A stretch of 64,000 nt of DNA from Ottowia sp. SB7-C50 (GCF_033110285.1 NZ_CP136995.1:2232001-2296000); one strand, 5' to 3'. Shown: positions 25,674 through 36,293, counted from the stretch's first letter. Notes: generated by a model not told the origin, from the sequence alone. Program-made: numbers and translations.

Positions 25674-27038
25674 TCAGCCCGAATATTGATTGGCCGCCAT
25701 CCGGTTGACAGGGCGCTCGACTTCGATCCAGCGGCGCACGCGCTCGGCGTCGGCCAGGCGGGTGTATTTGCCCGTCGAATCCAGGAACACCATGATCAGC
25801 TTGCGGCCACCCACGCGCGCCTGCATCACGAGGCATTGGCCGGCTTCGGAGATGTAGCCCGTCTTCTGCAGGCCGATCTGCCAGTCGGGGTTGTGCACCA
25901 GGCGGTTGGTGTTGTTGTACTGCACGACGCGGTTGCCCACGGCCACGTCGTAGCCGGTCGAGGTCGTCAGCTGGCGCAGCAGCGGGTCCTGCGCCGTCGC
26001 CTGCACCAGCGTGGCCAAGTCGCGCGCGCTGGAGCGGTTGGCGCTGGACAGGCCGGTCGGCTCGACATAGCGCGTGTCCTTCATGCCCAGCATCAGCGCC
26101 CGGGCGTTCATCAGGCCGACGAAACGGTTCAGACCGCCGGGGAAGGTGCGGCCCAGCGCATGCGCCGCGCGGTTTTCGCTGGACATCAGCGCCAGGTGCA
26201 GCAGTTCACCGCGCGTCAGCGTGGTGCCGACGCTCAGGCGCGAGCGGCTGCCCTTTTCGGTGTCGATGTCCTCTTCGGTGATGGTCACCATCTCGTCCAG
26301 CGGCAGGCGCGCGTCGGACACGATGAGACCCGTCATCAGCTTGGTGAGCGAGGCGATCGGCAGCACGGCATGGTCGTTCTTGCTGACCAGCACTTCCTGC
26401 GTGTCCTGGTCCATGACCAGCGCCACGCTGGACTTGAGATCCAGCGGATCGCTGGCCGCGTGCAGGCCCGCCATCTGGCCGAACGACAGGCGCGGCGCGC
26501 GGGGCTCGACGGCCGCCGCGGTCTGCTCGGCCACCACCGGATGCAGCGACAGGCGCGTTTCGCGCGAGGCGACGCGCTCCACGCGCGACGGCGCCTGGCG
26601 CTGCGCCACGGCCACGGGTTGCGCGCGCTCTTTGTGTTTGGCCAGTCGCACAGCCTTGGCGCTGGTGCGCTCCTCGGCCAAGGCACGCCGGGCGGTTTTG
26701 TCGCGGCCGGCCTTGCCGGCTTTCTGGCTGGCCTTGGCCTCGACGATGTCGGCCTTGCCGCGCGCGCCCTTGGCGTGGGCCTGCCTGTCGTGCTTGTCGT
26801 GCGCGGGCTTGGCCGCAGCCGCCTTGACCGGCGTGGCCTTGCCGGGCTTGGCGGCGGGCGCCGCCTTGGCCGACGCGGCCTTTTGATTTGACGGCTTGGC
26901 GGCGGCCGATTTGGCATCGCCCTTTTTGACCTGGGCCGCGGTGGCCGCCGAAGCCAGGGAAAGACTCAGCAACAGGCCTGCTGAAAGCAGCCCCACACCA
27001 CGCACCAACTGCTTGCCCAGCGCTTTGCTCATCATCAT
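25674..27038 (-). CDS. D-alanyl-D-alanine endopeptidase, PBP7/DacD-like, with long Lys/Ala-rich linker
   Basis: The protein has 454 residues. The signal peptide (residues 10-35) is followed by about 145 residues of Ala/Lys-rich low complexity, then a serine-type peptidase S11 domain. The active-site motifs are SLTK (230-233), SEN (287-289) and KTG (392-394). It should cleave peptidoglycan cross-links in the periplasm. The basic linker is far longer than in E. coli PbpG and might bind wall polymers or span the periplasm. Three ATGs in a row (27038, 27035, 27032) follow GGGGA; the last has the best spacing. Confidence 0.93.
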   Translation of the reverse strand: MMMSKALGKQLVRGVGLLSAGLLLSLSLASAATAAQVKKGDAKSAAAKPSNQKAASAKAAPAAKPGKATPVKAAAAKPAHDKHDRQAHAKGARGKADIVEAKASQKAGKAGRDKTARRALAEERTSAKAVRLAKHKERAQPVAVAQRQAPSRVERVASRETRLSLHPVVAEQTAAAVEPRAPRLSFGQMAGLHAASDPLDLKSSVALVMDQDTQEVLVSKNDHAVLPIASLTKLMTGLIVSDARLPLDEMVTITEEDIDTEKGSRSRLSVGTTLTRGELLHLALMSSENRAAHALGRTFPGGLNRFVGLMNARALMLGMKDTRYVEPTGLSSANRSSARDLATLVQATAQDPLLRQLTTSTGYDVAVGNRVVQYNNTNRLVHNPDWQIGLQKTGYISEAGQCLVMQARVGGRKLIMVFLDSTGKYTRLADAERVRRWIEVERPVNRMAANQYSG

Positions 27039-27082
27039 TTCCCCAATCCAGACACCGATGGGCGCCGAGTGTACTGAAACAG

Positions 27083-27118
27083 AAAAAGGGATGCAATATC
27101 AGTGACTTGCATCCCTTT
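27083..27118 (-). terminator. Rho-independent terminator of the leu operon
   Basis: The 12-bp stem AAAGGGATGCAA / TTGCATCCCTTT (27085-27096 and 27107-27118) encloses a 10-nt loop. The preceding A's become a U-tract in minus-strand RNA. It lies after the leuA stop at 27151. Confidence 0.9.
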
Positions 27119-27150
27119 ATTAAATTACTGTGTTAATAAACAGTGAATTC

Positions 27151-28689
27151 TCAGCCCTGAGCCGCGACCCGATCAGATTTGTCGTGTAACTTGTTGAGGG
27201 CACTCAGATAAGCCTTCGCCGACGCGACCACGATGTCGGGGTCGGCACCCACGCCGTTGACCACGCGTCCACTGCTTTGCAGCCGCACCGTCACCTCGCC
27301 CTGGCTCTCGGTCGAGCCGCTGATGGCGTTGACCGAATACAGCACCATTTCGGCCCCGCTCTTGACGTGCGATTCGATCGCTTTCAGCGAAGCGTCCACG
27401 GGACCGTTGCCGTCGGATTTTCCGTGCACTTCCTTGCCGCCGACCGTGAACACGATCTGGGCGTGTGGCATTTCGCCGGTTTCGCTGTGCTGCGCCAGTG
27501 AGATGAAGCCGAAATGCTCTTTCTCGGGCGTCACGCTTTCGTCGCCAACCAGCGCCAGGATGTCCTCGTCGAAGATCTCGCTCTTGCGGTCGGCCAGTTC
27601 CTTGAACTTGGCAAACGCGGCCATGATCTCGCCTTCGCTTTCCATCGTCACGCCCAGTTCCTGCAGGCGCTGCTTGAAGGCGTTGCGGCCGCTCAGCTTG
27701 CCCAGCACGATCTTGTTGGCGCTCCAGCCCACGTCCTCGGCACGCATGATCTCGTAGGTGTCGCGCGCCTTCAGCACGCCGTCCTGGTGGATGCCGCTGG
27801 CGTGCGCAAAGGCGTTGGCGCCCACCACCGCCTTGTTGGGCTGCACCACGAAGCCGGTGGTGTGGCTGACCATCTTGCTGGCCGGCACGATCTGCGAGGT
27901 GTCGACGCCGACCTCCAGGCCGAAGTAGTCGCGCCGCGTCTTGACGGCCATCACCACTTCTTCCAGGCTGCAGTTGCCCGCGCGCTCGCCCAGGCCGTTG
28001 ATGGTGCATTCGACCTGGCGCGCGCCGCCGATCTTCACGCCCGCCAGGCTGTTGGCCACCGCCATGCCCAGGTCGTTGTGGCAGTGCACCGACCAGATGG
28101 CCTGGTCGCTGTTGGGCACCTTTTCGCGCAGCGTCTTGATGAAGTTGCCATACAGCTCGGGGATGGCGTAGCCCACGGTGTCAGGGATGTTGATGGTGCG
28201 CGCGCCTTCCTTGATGACGGCCTCGCACACGCGGGCGAGGAAGTCGATGTCGCTGCGGTAGCCGTCTTCGGCCGAGAACTCGATGTCGTCCATCTGGTTG
28301 CGCGCAAAGCGCACGGCCAGCCTGGCCTGCTCGAACACCTCGTCGGGTGTCATGCGCAGCTTCTTTTCCATGTGCAGCGGGCTGGTCGCGATGAAAGTGT
28401 GGATGCGCCCGCTGTTGGCCCCTTTCAGCGCCTCGGCTGCGCGCGCGATGTCGCGGTCGTTGGCGCGGCTGAGCGAACACACGGTGGAATCCTTGATCGC
28501 CTCGGCAATCGCCTTCACGCATTCAAAGTCGCCGTTGGACGATGCGGCAAAGCCGGCTTCGATCACGTCCACCTTCAGGCGTTCCAGCTGGCGGGCAATG
28601 CGCAGCTTCTCGTCGCGCGTCATGCTGGCGCCGGGCGACTGCTCGCCATCGCGCAAGGTGGTGTCGAAAATGATGAGTTTGTCGGTCAT
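27151..28689 (-). CDS. leuA: 2-isopropylmalate synthase, LeuA type 1
   Basis: This 512-residue enzyme performs the first committed step of leucine synthesis, acetyl-CoA plus 2-oxoisovalerate. The HMGL catalytic barrel has [13 protein letters not shown], the metal ligands in [13 protein letters not shown], and [20 protein letters not shown]. The C-terminal LeuA regulatory domain (feedback by Leu) is present from about residue 385 and ends near [17 protein letters not shown]. The ATG at 28689 has GGAG upstream. It is the last gene of leuL-leuA2-leuA. Confidence 0.96.
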   Translation of the reverse strand: MTDKLIIFDTTLRDGEQSPGASMTRDEKLRIARQLERLKVDVIEAGFAASSNGDFECVKAIAEAIKDSTVCSLSRANDRDIARAAEALKGANSGRIHTFIATSPLHMEKKLRMTPDEVFEQARLAVRFARNQMDDIEFSAEDGYRSDIDFLARVCEAVIKEGARTINIPDTVGYAIPELYGNFIKTLREKVPNSDQAIWSVHCHNDLGMAVANSLAGVKIGGARQVECTINGLGERAGNCSLEEVVMAVKTRRDYFGLEVGVDTSQIVPASKMVSHTTGFVVQPNKAVVGANAFAHASGIHQDGVLKARDTYEIMRAEDVGWSANKIVLGKLSGRNAFKQRLQELGVTMESEGEIMAAFAKFKELADRKSEIFDEDILALVGDESVTPEKEHFGFISLAQHSETGEMPHAQIVFTVGGKEVHGKSDGNGPVDASLKAIESHVKSGAEMVLYSVNAISGSTESQGEVTVRLQSSGRVVNGVGADPDIVVASAKAYLSALNKLHDKSDRVAAQG

Positions 28690-28762
28690 GGTTTGCTCCG
28701 TTTTTTGAAGTGGCTCGCGCAGGTAGGTCAAGCGCAAGCCAGGAATTTGATATTGAAAACCG

Positions 28763-30121
28763 TCAGGCGACGTCCGGTTCACATTGTGCCTGCGCGGCGT
28801 CGTTAGCGGCGCGCCCGGGCAGGCCGTATTCACGCTCATACAGTGCCAGCAGGTCGCCCGACGACAACTCGCCCCCTAGGGCGTCCATCACGCGCTGCGC
28901 CGCACGGCTGAAGGCCTGCTGGCGCTCGCGCGTCATCACCACGCCGTGGTCGCGCTCGAGCAGATACGCCATGCCGCCCTTGCCCGACTGGCTGTTGACG
29001 CGGATGACTGCCTCGTAGCTGCGGCCCAGGTCCTGCGGATCGATGGGCAGGTACGGCACTTCCCACACATCGCCGTCGCGTCGCGCGGCAAAGCCTTTCT
29101 TGATGGCGTCCTGGTGCGTGCCCGAAAACGAGGTGTAGACCAGATCGCCCGCGTACGGGTGGCGCGCAGACACCGGCAACTGGTTGCAGTGCTCCACGGT
29201 GGCGCGGATGGCATCGATGTTCGAAAAATCCAGCCCCGGATGAACGCCCTGCGTGTACAGGTTGAGCGCGACGTTGACGATGTCGAGGTTGCCGGTGCGC
29301 TCGCCGTTGCCGAACAGGCAGCCTTCGACGCGCTGGGCGCCCGCCATCAGGGCGAGTTCGGCGGCCGCCGTGCCGGTGCCACGGTCGTTGTGCGGATGGA
29401 CCGAGAGCGTCACATTCGGGTGCGCGGCCAGCGCACGCCGCATCCACTCGATCTGGTCCGCAAACACGTTGGGCGTGGCATTCTCCACGGTCGTCGGCAG
29501 GTTCAGGATGACTTCGCGGCCCGCGCCCCAGGCAGCGATGGCGGCTTCGCAGGCCTTGAGCGACACCGGCAACTCGGCGCTTGAAAAAGTCTCTGGCGAA
29601 TACTGCAGCACCCAGTCGGTTTCTGGCATGGCCTCGGTCAGCCGCCGGAGCTGCGTGACCTGGCGCTCGATCAAGGCCAGGGTCTGCGTCACGTTCAGCC
29701 CGAACACCACGCGCCGCCACACCGGCGCCACAGCGTTGTACACGTGGACGATGGCACGGCGCGCGCCGGCCAGGGCTTCTACCGTGCGCTCGATCATGTC
29801 CTCGCGCGCCGGCGTCATGACCTGGATCGTCACGTCATCGGGAATGCGATCTTCCTCGATCAGGCGGCGCACGAAGTCGAACTCGATCTGTGACGAGGCG
29901 GGAAAGCCCACCTCGATTTCCTTGAAACCGATGGCGAGCAACTGCTCGTACAGGCGCAGCTTGCGCGACACGTCCATCGGCTCGGGCAGCGCCTGATTAC
30001 CGTCGCGCAGGTCGGTGGACAGCCAGCGCGGCGGCTGCGTGATGACCTGGTCGGGCCAGGTACGGTCGCGCAGGCCGACCGGCGCAAAGGCGCGGTACTT
30101 GAGATGGGGTTGCTGAAGCAT
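28763..30121 (-). CDS. 2-isopropylmalate synthase, LeuA type 2, without C-terminal regulatory domain
   Basis: This 452-residue HMGL-family enzyme resembles the actinobacterial-type LeuA: it opens [17 protein letters not shown] and carries [15 protein letters not shown]. Further marks are [19 protein letters not shown] and [20 protein letters not shown]. The subdomain after the barrel is there ([15 protein letters not shown] ... [13 protein letters not shown]), but the protein stops where the LeuA dimer/allosteric domain would start. It is thus shorter than usual type 2 enzymes and may be insensitive to leucine. It lies 73 nt upstream of leuA and directly behind a leucine attenuator. A related condensing role cannot be excluded. 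Confidence 0.88.
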   Translation of the reverse strand: MLQQPHLKYRAFAPVGLRDRTWPDQVITQPPRWLSTDLRDGNQALPEPMDVSRKLRLYEQLLAIGFKEIEVGFPASSQIEFDFVRRLIEEDRIPDDVTIQVMTPAREDMIERTVEALAGARRAIVHVYNAVAPVWRRVVFGLNVTQTLALIERQVTQLRRLTEAMPETDWVLQYSPETFSSAELPVSLKACEAAIAAWGAGREVILNLPTTVENATPNVFADQIEWMRRALAAHPNVTLSVHPHNDRGTGTAAAELALMAGAQRVEGCLFGNGERTGNLDIVNVALNLYTQGVHPGLDFSNIDAIRATVEHCNQLPVSARHPYAGDLVYTSFSGTHQDAIKKGFAARRDGDVWEVPYLPIDPQDLGRSYEAVIRVNSQSGKGGMAYLLERDHGVVMTRERQQAFSRAAQRVMDALGGELSSGDLLALYEREYGLPGRAANDAAQAQCEPDVA

Positions 30122-30170
30122 GGCGAGGTTTCCTTGTGGGATTTGGAAGTGACGCACCCGCAACCCGGAT

Positions 30171-30204
30171 AAAAAACGGCCCGTTGCTGGTGCAGACGGG
30201 CCGT
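30171..30204 (-). terminator. Attenuator terminator in the leuA2 leader
   Basis: The 9-bp stem ACGGCCCGT / ACGGGCCGT (30176-30184 and 30196-30204 on the plus strand) has an 11-nt loop. The A6 at 30171-30176 becomes the U-tract in minus-strand RNA. It ends 50 nt before the leuA2 ATG, after the leader peptide. The upstream terminator arm can instead pair with GACGGGC in the 3' part of the leader peptide frame, giving an antiterminator. Confidence 0.85.
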
Positions 30205-30237
30205 GGAATCTTGAGAAACGCAAAAACAATACGCGCG

Positions 30238-30291
30238 CTACCCCTCCCGCCCGTCAGGCGTTAGTAGCAGCGCTAGCGATTTCGCGTTCAT
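30238..30291 (-). CDS. leuL: leu operon leader peptide (17 residues)
   Basis: The predicted peptide is [17 protein letters not shown]. Four of five codons in its middle are Leu (CTA GCG CTG CTA CTA), and three of them use CTA, which is rare in this GC-rich genome. Slow decoding under leucine shortage would stall a ribosome there. The codons that follow contain GACGGGC, complementary to the GCCCGTC of the downstream terminator arm, so a stalled ribosome would favour antitermination. An extended -10 (TGCTATGAT, minus strand, 30299-30307) implies an almost leaderless start. This is the classical transcription attenuation layout. Confidence 0.75.
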   Translation of the reverse strand: MNAKSLALLLTPDGREG

Positions 30292-30298
30292 GCGGAAA

Positions 30299-30307
30299 AT
30301 CATAGCA
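30299..30307 (-). promoter_or_regulatory. Extended -10 promoter of the leu leader
   Basis: TGC-TATGAT on the minus strand fits the extended -10 consensus TGnTATAAT. It lies 7 nt before the leuL ATG. No good -35 box is seen, as is allowed for extended -10 promoters. Confidence 0.5.
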
Positions 30308-30361
30308 TGCCTGACGAACCCGCACGCCATGGGATTTGTACCGACCCGTGGCGGCGACACG

Positions 30362-31243
30362 TCACTGATGCAGCCCGCGCTCATCGGGTTCGTCGGTCGA
30401 CGTGCTGACGATGCTGACGTGGTGGCCCTTGGCGCGCCGCCACACATAGATGACGTAGCCCGACAGCGCATAGGCCACGAACAGCACGAACAGCATGGTC
30501 GCCGGCTCGATGCTGATGATGGCGAACACCAGCGCAATCAGTACCAGCACCACAAACGGCACGCTGCGGCGCCCGCCGAAGTCCTTGAAGCTGTAGTACG
30601 GGATGTTGGTGACCATGGTCAGCCCCGCAAACAGCGTAAAGGCGAACATGAGCCACGACAGGTCGGTGCGCCCCAGCGGGTCGCTGCCCAGCGTGGTCAT
30701 CAGCGCCTTGAACAGCGGCACTTCGCGGTGCGCGTTGATGACGGCGTTGGTCAGCCAGATGAAGCCCGCCACCAGCGCCGCGGCCGCGGGAGACGGCAGG
30801 CCCTGGAAGTAACGCTTGTCGACCACCGAGGTGTTGACGTTGAAGCGCGCCAGGCGCAGCGCGGCGCACGAGCAGTACACAAACGCAGCGATCCAGCCCC
30901 AGCGACCCAGCGGGCGCAAGGCCCACTCGTACGCGATCAGCGCGGGCGCCGCGCCAAAGCTGACCATGTCGGACAGCGAATCCATCTGCTCGCCAAACGC
31001 GCTTTGCGTGCCGGTCATTCGCGCCACGCGGCCATCCAGGCTGTCGAGCACCATGGCCGCGAAGATGCCGGTGGTGGCCAGGTCAAAGCGCCCGTTCATC
31101 GCCATCACCACGGCGTAGAAACCGCCGAACAAGGCCGCCAGCGTGAACAGGTTGGGCAGCACGTAGATGCCCTTGCGGCGCGGGCGCACGGCGCGGGCTT
31201 CGGCAGCGGTCACGGGTGCCGGGTTCGGGGGGGGTGGAATCAT
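30362..31243 (-). CDS. pssA: CDP-diacylglycerol--serine O-phosphatidyltransferase
   Basis: The 293-residue multi-pass membrane enzyme makes phosphatidylserine from CDP-DAG and serine. The CDP-alcohol phosphatidyltransferase motif D-G-X2-A-R-X8-G-X3-D-X3-D reads LDSLDGRVARMTGTQSAFGE followed by QMDSLSDMVSFG. About seven hydrophobic segments follow RRKGIYVLPNLFTLAALFGG. The N-terminus is uncertain. The in-frame ATG at 31243 gives MIPPPPNPAP, while an ATG at 31250 would give MDDDSTPPNPAP if the G8 run at 31227-31234 had one base fewer. Confidence 0.93.
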   Translation of the reverse strand: MIPPPPNPAPVTAAEARAVRPRRKGIYVLPNLFTLAALFGGFYAVVMAMNGRFDLATTGIFAAMVLDSLDGRVARMTGTQSAFGEQMDSLSDMVSFGAAPALIAYEWALRPLGRWGWIAAFVYCSCAALRLARFNVNTSVVDKRYFQGLPSPAAAALVAGFIWLTNAVINAHREVPLFKALMTTLGSDPLGRTDLSWLMFAFTLFAGLTMVTNIPYYSFKDFGGRRSVPFVVLVLIALVFAIISIEPATMLFVLFVAYALSGYVIYVWRRAKGHHVSIVSTSTDEPDERGLHQ

Positions 31244-31391
31244 CGTCCATGAAATCGGGCCACAAACAAGACAGATCAAGCGGTAAGTGCTCTTCAATAT
31301 ATAGCAAAACGCCGGCTGCGGGTGGCAGCCGACGCTCGGGCGCCATCACGTCCGGCGCTGCAGCCGACCCAGTTTAACGGCACGCGCCAGT

Positions 31392-31417
31392 AAAAAAGGC
31401 CACGCGGGCGTGGCCTT
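31392..31417 (-). terminator. Rho-independent terminator after ilvC
   Basis: The stem AAGGCCACGC / GCGTGGCCTT (31396-31405 and 31408-31417) has A6 at 31392-31397, read as a U-tract on the minus strand. It separates the ilv genes from pssA. Confidence 0.88.
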
Positions 31418-31437
31418 GGGGCTGGTGCGGGTCAGAA

Positions 31438-32528
<1,091 letters not shown>

Positions 32529-32530
<2 letters not shown>

Positions 32531-33020
32531 AAAGCCTCAACAAACGCTCGCCACGGCCGATGCCGCTGGCGCCCGTGCGCACAGTTTCCAGAATCGCCGA
32601 CTTGTCGATGGCGTTGAGGAAGGCGTCGTGCTTGCCCTGGTCGCCGGTCAGCTCGATGGTGTAGCTCTTGTCGGTGACGTCGATGATGTGGCCGCGGAAG
32701 ATGTCGGTGGTGCGCTTGATCTCCTCGCGCTCCTTGCCGACGGCGCGCACCTTCACCATCATGTGCTCGCGCTCGATGTAGGCGCCTTCGGTCAGGTCGA
32801 CCACCTTCACGACTTCGATCAGCCGGTTGAGGTGCTTGGTGATCTGCTCGATGGTTTCGTCCGAGCCGCGCGTCTGGATGGTCATGCGCGACAGGCTTTC
32901 GTCCTCGGTGGGCGCGACGATGAGCGATTCGATGTTGTAGCCACGGGCCGAAAACAGGCCCACCACGCGGGACAACGCGCCCGCTTCGTTTTCAATCAGA
33001 ACGGCAATGATGTGTTTCAT
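32529..33020 (-). CDS. ilvH: Acetolactate synthase small (regulatory) subunit
   Basis: The 163-residue regulatory subunit of acetolactate synthase has an N-terminal ACT domain (MKHIIAVLIENEAGALSRVV, GLFSARGYNIESL) that binds valine. A second ACT-like C-terminal domain contains REHMMVKVRAVGKEREEIKR and ELTGDQGKHDAFLNAI. It activates and confers feedback control on the ilvI product, encoded immediately upstream. The 128-bp gap to ilvI holds a dispersed repeat. Confidence 0.96.
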
Positions 33021-33094
33021 TTCTCAGAGTCCTCTTCTCGCCGCCCTCCCCCGCAGCCGGTAAGCGGCGGGCTTGGCGGGCAATAGAATCTTCT

Positions 33095-33151
33095 ATTTTT
33101 TTTGATAGCTGCCGGCGCTTGACTGGCAAGCGCCGGAGCCGCTTTTTATCA
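33095..33151. repeat. Dispersed repeat, well-preserved copy; supplies the ilvI stop
   Basis: TTTTTTTTGATAGCTGCC is followed by the perfect hairpin GGCGCTTGACTGGCAAGCGCC and the tail CTTTTTATCAAA. The ilvI TGA (33149-33151, minus strand) lies in the tail. This copy is the best guide to the family consensus. Confidence 0.85.
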
Positions 33152-34929
33152 AAGGTCTTCAGCCCCCAGCAGCATCTCGGTGATGCCCTTGCCGGCCTGC
33201 ACCATGGGGAACACGTTTTCCGTCGGGTCGGTGCGGAAGTCCATGAACACGGTGCGGTCCTTGAGCTTGCGCGCCTCGCGCAGCGCCGGCTCCACATCCT
33301 GCGGCCGCTCGATCAGCATGCCGACGTGGCCATAGGCCTCGGCCAGCTTCACGAAGTTGGGCAGCGCATCCATGTAGCTGTGGCTGTAGCGGCCGGAGTA
33401 TTCGATCTCCTGCCACTGGCGCACCATGCCCAGGTAGCGGTTGTTGAGCGACAGGATCTTGATCGGCGTGTTGTACTGCAGGCAGGTGGACAGCTCCTGA
33501 ATGCACATCTGCACCGAGCCTTCGCCCGTCACGCAGTACACCTCGCTCTCGGGCTTGGCCAGCTTGATGCCCATGGCGTACGGAATGCCCACGCCCATGG
33601 TGCCCAGGCCCCCCCCGAGTTGATCCAGCGGCGCGGCTCGTTGAACTTGTAGAACTGCGCAGCCCACATCTGGTGCTGGCCGACGTCGCTGGTGACATAG
33701 GCGTCGGCGTCCTTGGTCATGTCCCAAAGGGTTTCGATGACCTTCTGCGGCTTGATGACGTCGGTGTTGGCGCGGTCGTACTTCAGGCAGTCGCGGCTGC
33801 GCCAGCCGTCGATCTGCTTCCACCAGTCGGCCAGCGCGGCCTCGTCGGGGCGCGTAGTGCCTTCGCGGATCATGCCGATCATCTCGGTCAGCACGTCTTT
33901 CACGTCGCCGACGATGGGCACGTCGACCTTGACGCGCTTGGAGATGCTCGACGGGTCGATGTCGATGTGGATGATCTTGCGTTCGTTCTGCGCGAAGTGC
34001 TTGGGGTTGCCGATCACGCGGTCGTCAAAGCGCGCGCCCACGGCCAGCAGCACGTCGCAGTTCTGCATGGCGTTGTTGGCTTCCCAGGTGCCGTGCATGC
34101 CCAGCATGCCGACAAAGCGCCGGTCGGTCGCCGGGAAGGCGCCCAGGCCCATCAGCGTGTTGGTGACCGGGTAGTTCAGCAGGTCCACCAGTTGGCGCAG
34201 CTCAGGCGTGGCGTTGGCCAGCAGCACACCGCCGCCGGTGTAGATGTACGGGCGCTTGGCGTTCAGCAGCAGCTGCAGCGCCTTGCGGATCTGGCCGCCG
34301 TGGCCCTTCTTCACCGGGTTGTACGAGCGCATCCCCACCCTGTCCGGGTAACCGGTGTAGGTGGCCTTGTTGAACGACACGTCCTTGGGGATGTCGACCA
34401 CCACAGGGCCGGGACGGCCCGAGCGCGCGATGTGGAAGGCCTTCTTCATCACGTCGGCGATGTGGCGCGCGTCCTTCACCAGGAAGTTGTGCTTGACCAC
34501 CGGGCGCGTGATGCCCACGGTGTCGCATTCCTGGAAGGCATCCAGCCCGATCGCCGCCGTGGGCACCTGGCCGGTGATGATCACCATCGGGATCGAATCC
34601 ATGTACGCGGTGGCGATGCCGGTGACCGCGTTGGTCACGCCGGGGCCGGAGGTGACCAGCGCCACCCCCACGTCGCCCGTGGCGCGCGCATAGCCGTCGG
34701 CGGCGTGCACAGCGGCCTGCTCGTGGCGCACCAGCACGTGCTGGATGGTGTCCTGCTTGTAGAAAGCGTCGTAGATGTGCAACACCGCGCCGCCGGGGTA
34801 GCCCCAGACGTACTTCACGTCTTCGGCCTGCAGGGCCTTGACGAGGATTTCAGCGCCACGGAGTTCTTCGGAGTCGCTGCGCGAGGATGCGGCAGCGGCC
34901 GACTTGAGTTCGGCTTTGGAGATTTCCAT
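33149..34929 (-). pseudogene. ilvI: Acetolactate synthase large subunit, frame broken at a C8/G8 run
   Basis: This ThDP-dependent enzyme makes acetolactate and acetohydroxybutyrate. Conserved parts include [49 protein letters not shown] and, after the break, [14 protein letters not shown] with NNRYLGMVRQWQE (ThDP/Mg site). At 33609-33616 eight Cs (Gs in the gene) break the frame. The usual SGGLGTMG needs six, so two extra bases, or nine with one missing. With six the product is 592 residues, the family length. As written, the main frame ends in an unrelated tail at 33529. An essential biosynthetic gene broken only at a homopolymer suggests a sequencing error. Confidence 0.93.
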
Positions 34930-35242
34930 TTTTAGATCAACCTTTCGAGAATTTCTCTGACGAAAAACCTTGGGTGCCCCTTGCCAGCCCTCGTGAGGCC
35001 GCTTCAGGACTTGAGGCCACGCGCCATGGGCAGACTTTGAATGCTGTCTGCCGGACGGTGACCCGTTTGCCTTGATGATGACTGCAATTGCGCATTATCG
35101 CACTGCAACATGGGCTGTGGCAGGCCAATGCGGCAAAAAAGCGTGGCCGGATGCCATAATCGCCCGGCGCCGCCACCCGCTCCCGTGGGTTTGACCCGGT
35201 ACAACGCCCGCTTCACCCACCGTCCTTTCGCCCGCGCCAACC
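34930..35242. other. Intergenic leader region between ilvI and the sigma factor gene
   Basis: This 313-bp divergent gap probably holds the ilv promoter. A GATAAT-like -10 with an upstream TG occurs on the minus strand at 35094-35102. A hairpin GGCAGAC / GTCTGCC (35029-35035 and 35046-35052) lies in the presumed leader. The only leader frame seen (from about 35092, [11 protein letters not shown]) has no Ile/Val/Leu run, so classical attenuation is not supported. No terminator U-tract was found. Confidence 0.4.
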
Positions 35243-35809
35243 TTGGCCACCGAACAAGAACTCTCCGATTTTCTCAAGAGCGTCGAGAAGCGGGCGTTCA
35301 AGCGCGCCGTCTACCACGTGCGCGACGACGACGCGGCGCTGGACATCGTGCAGGACAGCATGATGAAGCTGGCCGAGCACTACGGCGACAAGCCGCCGGC
35401 CGAACTGCCGCTGCTGTTCCAGCGCATCCTCTCCAACACCACGCTCGACTGGTTCAGGCGCCAGAAAACGCGCAACGCCGTGTTCTCGAACATGAGCGAC
35501 TTCGAACCCGCCGACGGCGACGGCGATTTCGACCTGCTGGAGGCCTTTGCCGGCGCCAGCGACTCCGAACAGGTCGAGAGCGCCGAAGACTCGACGCGAC
35601 GCGCCGAAATCCTGCGCGCCATCGAAGTGCAGATCCAGGCACTGCCCAACCGTCAACGCGAGGCATTTCTGATGCGTTACTGGGAGGAAATGGATGTTGC
35701 CGAGACGGCGGCGGCCATGGGGTGTTCGGAGGGCAGCGTCAAGACGCACTGCTCGCGCGCAGTCCAGGCGCTGGCCAAGGCATTGCGAGCCAGGGGAATC
35801 CTGCCATGA
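35243..35809 (+). CDS. ECF-type RNA polymerase sigma factor
   Basis: This 188-residue sigma factor has region 2 (KRAFKRAVYHVRDDDAALDIVQDSMMKLAEHY, QRILSNTTLDWFRRQKTR) and region 4 (LPNRQREAFLMRYWEEMDVAETAAAMGCSEGSVKTHCSRA). An acidic linker (FEPADGDGDFDLLEAFAGAS) separates them. TTG at 35243 is the only start compatible with the family N-terminus. The downstream DUF3619 gene overlaps its stop (ATGA) and encodes a small membrane protein, the position of an anti-sigma factor. The target regulon is unknown. Confidence 0.92.
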   Translation: MATEQELSDFLKSVEKRAFKRAVYHVRDDDAALDIVQDSMMKLAEHYGDKPPAELPLLFQRILSNTTLDWFRRQKTRNAVFSNMSDFEPADGDGDFDLLEAFAGASDSEQVESAEDSTRRAEILRAIEVQIQALPNRQREAFLMRYWEEMDVAETAAAMGCSEGSVKTHCSRAVQALAKALRARGILP

Positions 35810-36273
35810 ACACCAACTACAGTCATCTGCACCAAGAAACCCTGCAAAACCGCTTCGGCCTGCGTGTGGCAGCCCGCCTGTCGTCGGGCGCCGAGGCGCT
35901 GCCGCACGACATTGGAGAACGGCTGCGCGTGGCGCGTGAGCAGGCCGTGGGCCGGCGCAAGCAGCCGGCCGCGGTCGTCCGCCGCCGCACCGCCAGTGCG
36001 GTGTCGCTCAACGGCCGCACCGCCACGCTGAGCTTTGGCGACGACGGACTGGGTTTCTGGGGCCGTCTGGCTTCGGCCGCGCTCGTGGTGGTCATGGCGG
36101 CCGGCCTGGTTGCCATCAACGTGACGCAAAGCGACAGCCGCACCATGGAAGTCGCCAACCTGGACGCCGCGCTGCTGACCGACGACCTGCCGCCCGAGGC
36201 GTACGCCGACCCGGGCTTTCTGCAATACCTCAAGACCGGCTCGGTGGGCACCAACGCGCCCGCCGCCCGGTAA
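35806..36273 (+). CDS. DUF3619 membrane protein, putative anti-sigma partner
   Basis: This 155-residue protein starts inside the sigma factor stop. The soluble N-terminal half is basic (about residues 1-75), with one transmembrane helix at about 89-108 (LASAALVVVMAAGLVAINV). A short acidic C-terminal segment follows, with YADPGFLQYLKTG. It matches the DUF3619 family of Burkholderiales, always next to this sigma factor. Anti-sigma activity is inferred from topology and coupling only. Confidence 0.85.
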   Translation: MNTNYSHLHQETLQNRFGLRVAARLSSGAEALPHDIGERLRVAREQAVGRRKQPAAVVRRRTASAVSLNGRTATLSFGDDGLGFWGRLASAALVVVMAAGLVAINVTQSDSRTMEVANLDAALLTDDLPPEAYADPGFLQYLKTGSVGTNAPAAR

Positions 36274-36293
36274 GACCAAACCTTACCCGCCTG

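Noticed and set aside
25686..26891. 401-codon plus-strand open frame opposite the PBP7-like gene
   Set aside because: Product dominated by His, Gly, Arg and Leu repeats mirroring the Ala/Lys linker; antisense artefact.
34937..35176. Leader peptide for ilv attenuation
   Set aside because: The frame has no run of Ile, Val or Leu codons and no terminator with a U-tract follows it.
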